A DNA stretch of 56,903 bases from a bacterium 1XD42-1 (lineage in GTDB: Bacteria > Bacillota > Clostridia > Oscillospirales > Ruminococcaceae). Both the position numbers and the translations under genes were made by a program. This document shows, one piece after another, positions 56,568 through 56,903 of the stretch (position 1 is its first letter; each line of letters opens with the position of its first letter). The stretch covers positions 1 through 56,903 of the forward strand of contig RAZJ01000017.1 of assembly GCA_003612625.1 (NCBI GenBank), given 5' to 3'. A model generated the notes under the pieces. It had not been told where the DNA came from and did no database searches. It was given only the letters and a program-made list of their open reading frames with translations.

Positions 56568-56768
56568 ATGAACAATGAAACCCGCAAGACCAGCACCACC
56601 GCAGCCGCTTCCCCTCTGACCGTAAAGGAAGCCCCGCAACCTGTTATGATAAAGAAAATAGGGAAAACCACCTACCGCGTCAAAATCCATTTCAGCGAAA
56701 CGAGCAAAGAAACCATGAGCGACAAAATCAAGCGGCTTATTTTGAATGACTGCGAGAAAATTTCTTAA
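56568..56768 (+). CDS. TnpW-like transposon-encoded protein
   Basis: 66 residues from ATG after AAAGGAG. IGKTTYRVKIHFSETSKETM and SDKIKRLILNDCEKIS are the hallmark of the TnpW family of clostridial mobile elements. Function unknown. Confidence 0.75.
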   Translation: MNNETRKTSTTAAASPLTVKEAPQPVMIKKIGKTTYRVKIHFSETSKETMSDKIKRLILNDCEKIS

Positions 56769-56778
56769 ACACCCTTGA

Positions 56779-56903
56779 CAAAGCGTACCAGAAGATACTC
56801 TGCTGTCGGCTATGGAGAACGCCGGTAAAGAAGATATGCCGGATACTGCCGAGCGCAAGGGATTGGGTACGCCTGCCACCCGCGCCGGGATTCTGGAAAA
56901 GCT
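56779..56903 (+). pseudogene. DNA topoisomerase III fragment (runs off right edge)
   Basis: In frame: EDTLLSAMENAGKEDMPDTA and ERKGLGTPATRAGILEK, the conserved block after the catalytic domain of type IA topoisomerase (TopB). No upstream part: a TGA in frame lies at 56776. It joins TnpW 3-prime sequence directly, a deletion scar. Confidence 0.75.

Overview
The window suggests a Gram-positive gut-type bacterium of the class Clostridia. The reasons are strong purine-rich ribosome binding sites, many GTG and TTG starts, RinA/DUF1492-like late regulation, bacillar-style sigma promoters and, on the right, debris of the conjugative elements typical of Clostridia (TnpW, MobA/MobL relaxase, cysteine-rich KTR protein, large serine recombinase). 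No ribosomal or housekeeping gene is present, so a finer taxonomic call is not possible. All calls come from reading the sequence; no database search was run.

Region 1 (about 1-44390) is most of a temperate contractile-tailed prophage whose left end, including any integrase, lies outside the window. It opens with a leftward ImmA-type metallopeptidase and XRE repressor pair facing a strong rightward promoter that is packed with operator-like repeats. The rightward early operon (1.2-12.2 kb) holds many small proteins plus an HUH Rep-like endonuclease, a frameshifted radical SAM gene, RecU, a DNA methylase, an ASCH protein, ParA and ParB, and a DUF1492-like late regulator. Late genes form a lambda-like head (Nu1-like and GpA terminase, gpW, portal, ClpP-type protease with nested scaffold, decoration, capsid) joined to a P2-like contractile tail (sheath, tube, frameshifted chaperone, tape measure, gpX, gpD, gpV, gpU, gp25/W, gpJ, gpI). 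A small AT-richer moron (regulator, unknown gene, HNH-like endonuclease) interrupts the head-tail genes.

The most striking part is a diversity-generating retroelement at 35.6-39.8 kb. It has a C-type-lectin/FGE-like target protein with a C-terminal variable repeat (VR), a hairpin just after the VR, an Avd-like protein fused to a zinc ribbon, FOUR tandem template repeats (TR) in units of about 290 bp, and a reverse transcriptase. The VR matches the second TR with nine substitutions inside the repeat core, every one at a template adenine. The other three TRs keep the framework but differ at non-adenine positions in the variable codons, and two are one codon longer. The array therefore looks like a set of alternative templates for one receptor-binding protein. 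Lysis genes follow (two membrane proteins, a modular endolysin, an LLH holin), then leftward accessory genes and a ribbon-helix-helix regulator flanked by two copies of an operator region built from ATCTAACGTTAGAT palindromes.

Region 2 (about 44.4-56.9 kb) is a decayed mobile-element zone: the C-terminal part of a relaxase, a complete type I restriction-modification cluster (hsdR-hsdM-hsdS plus an ImmA/IrrE-like peptidase, with a nearby XRE regulator and SLOG-like protein), a serine recombinase fragment cut at both ends, a KTR protein, a sigma-like and an HTH protein, a winged-helix regulator, a MobC fragment abutting a RepA-like AAA fragment, TnpW and a topoisomerase III fragment. Palindromes of the form GCGATATATCGC occur both at the XRE/SLOG divergent promoters and over the start of the hsd operon, which suggests one regulator controls the whole defence cluster.
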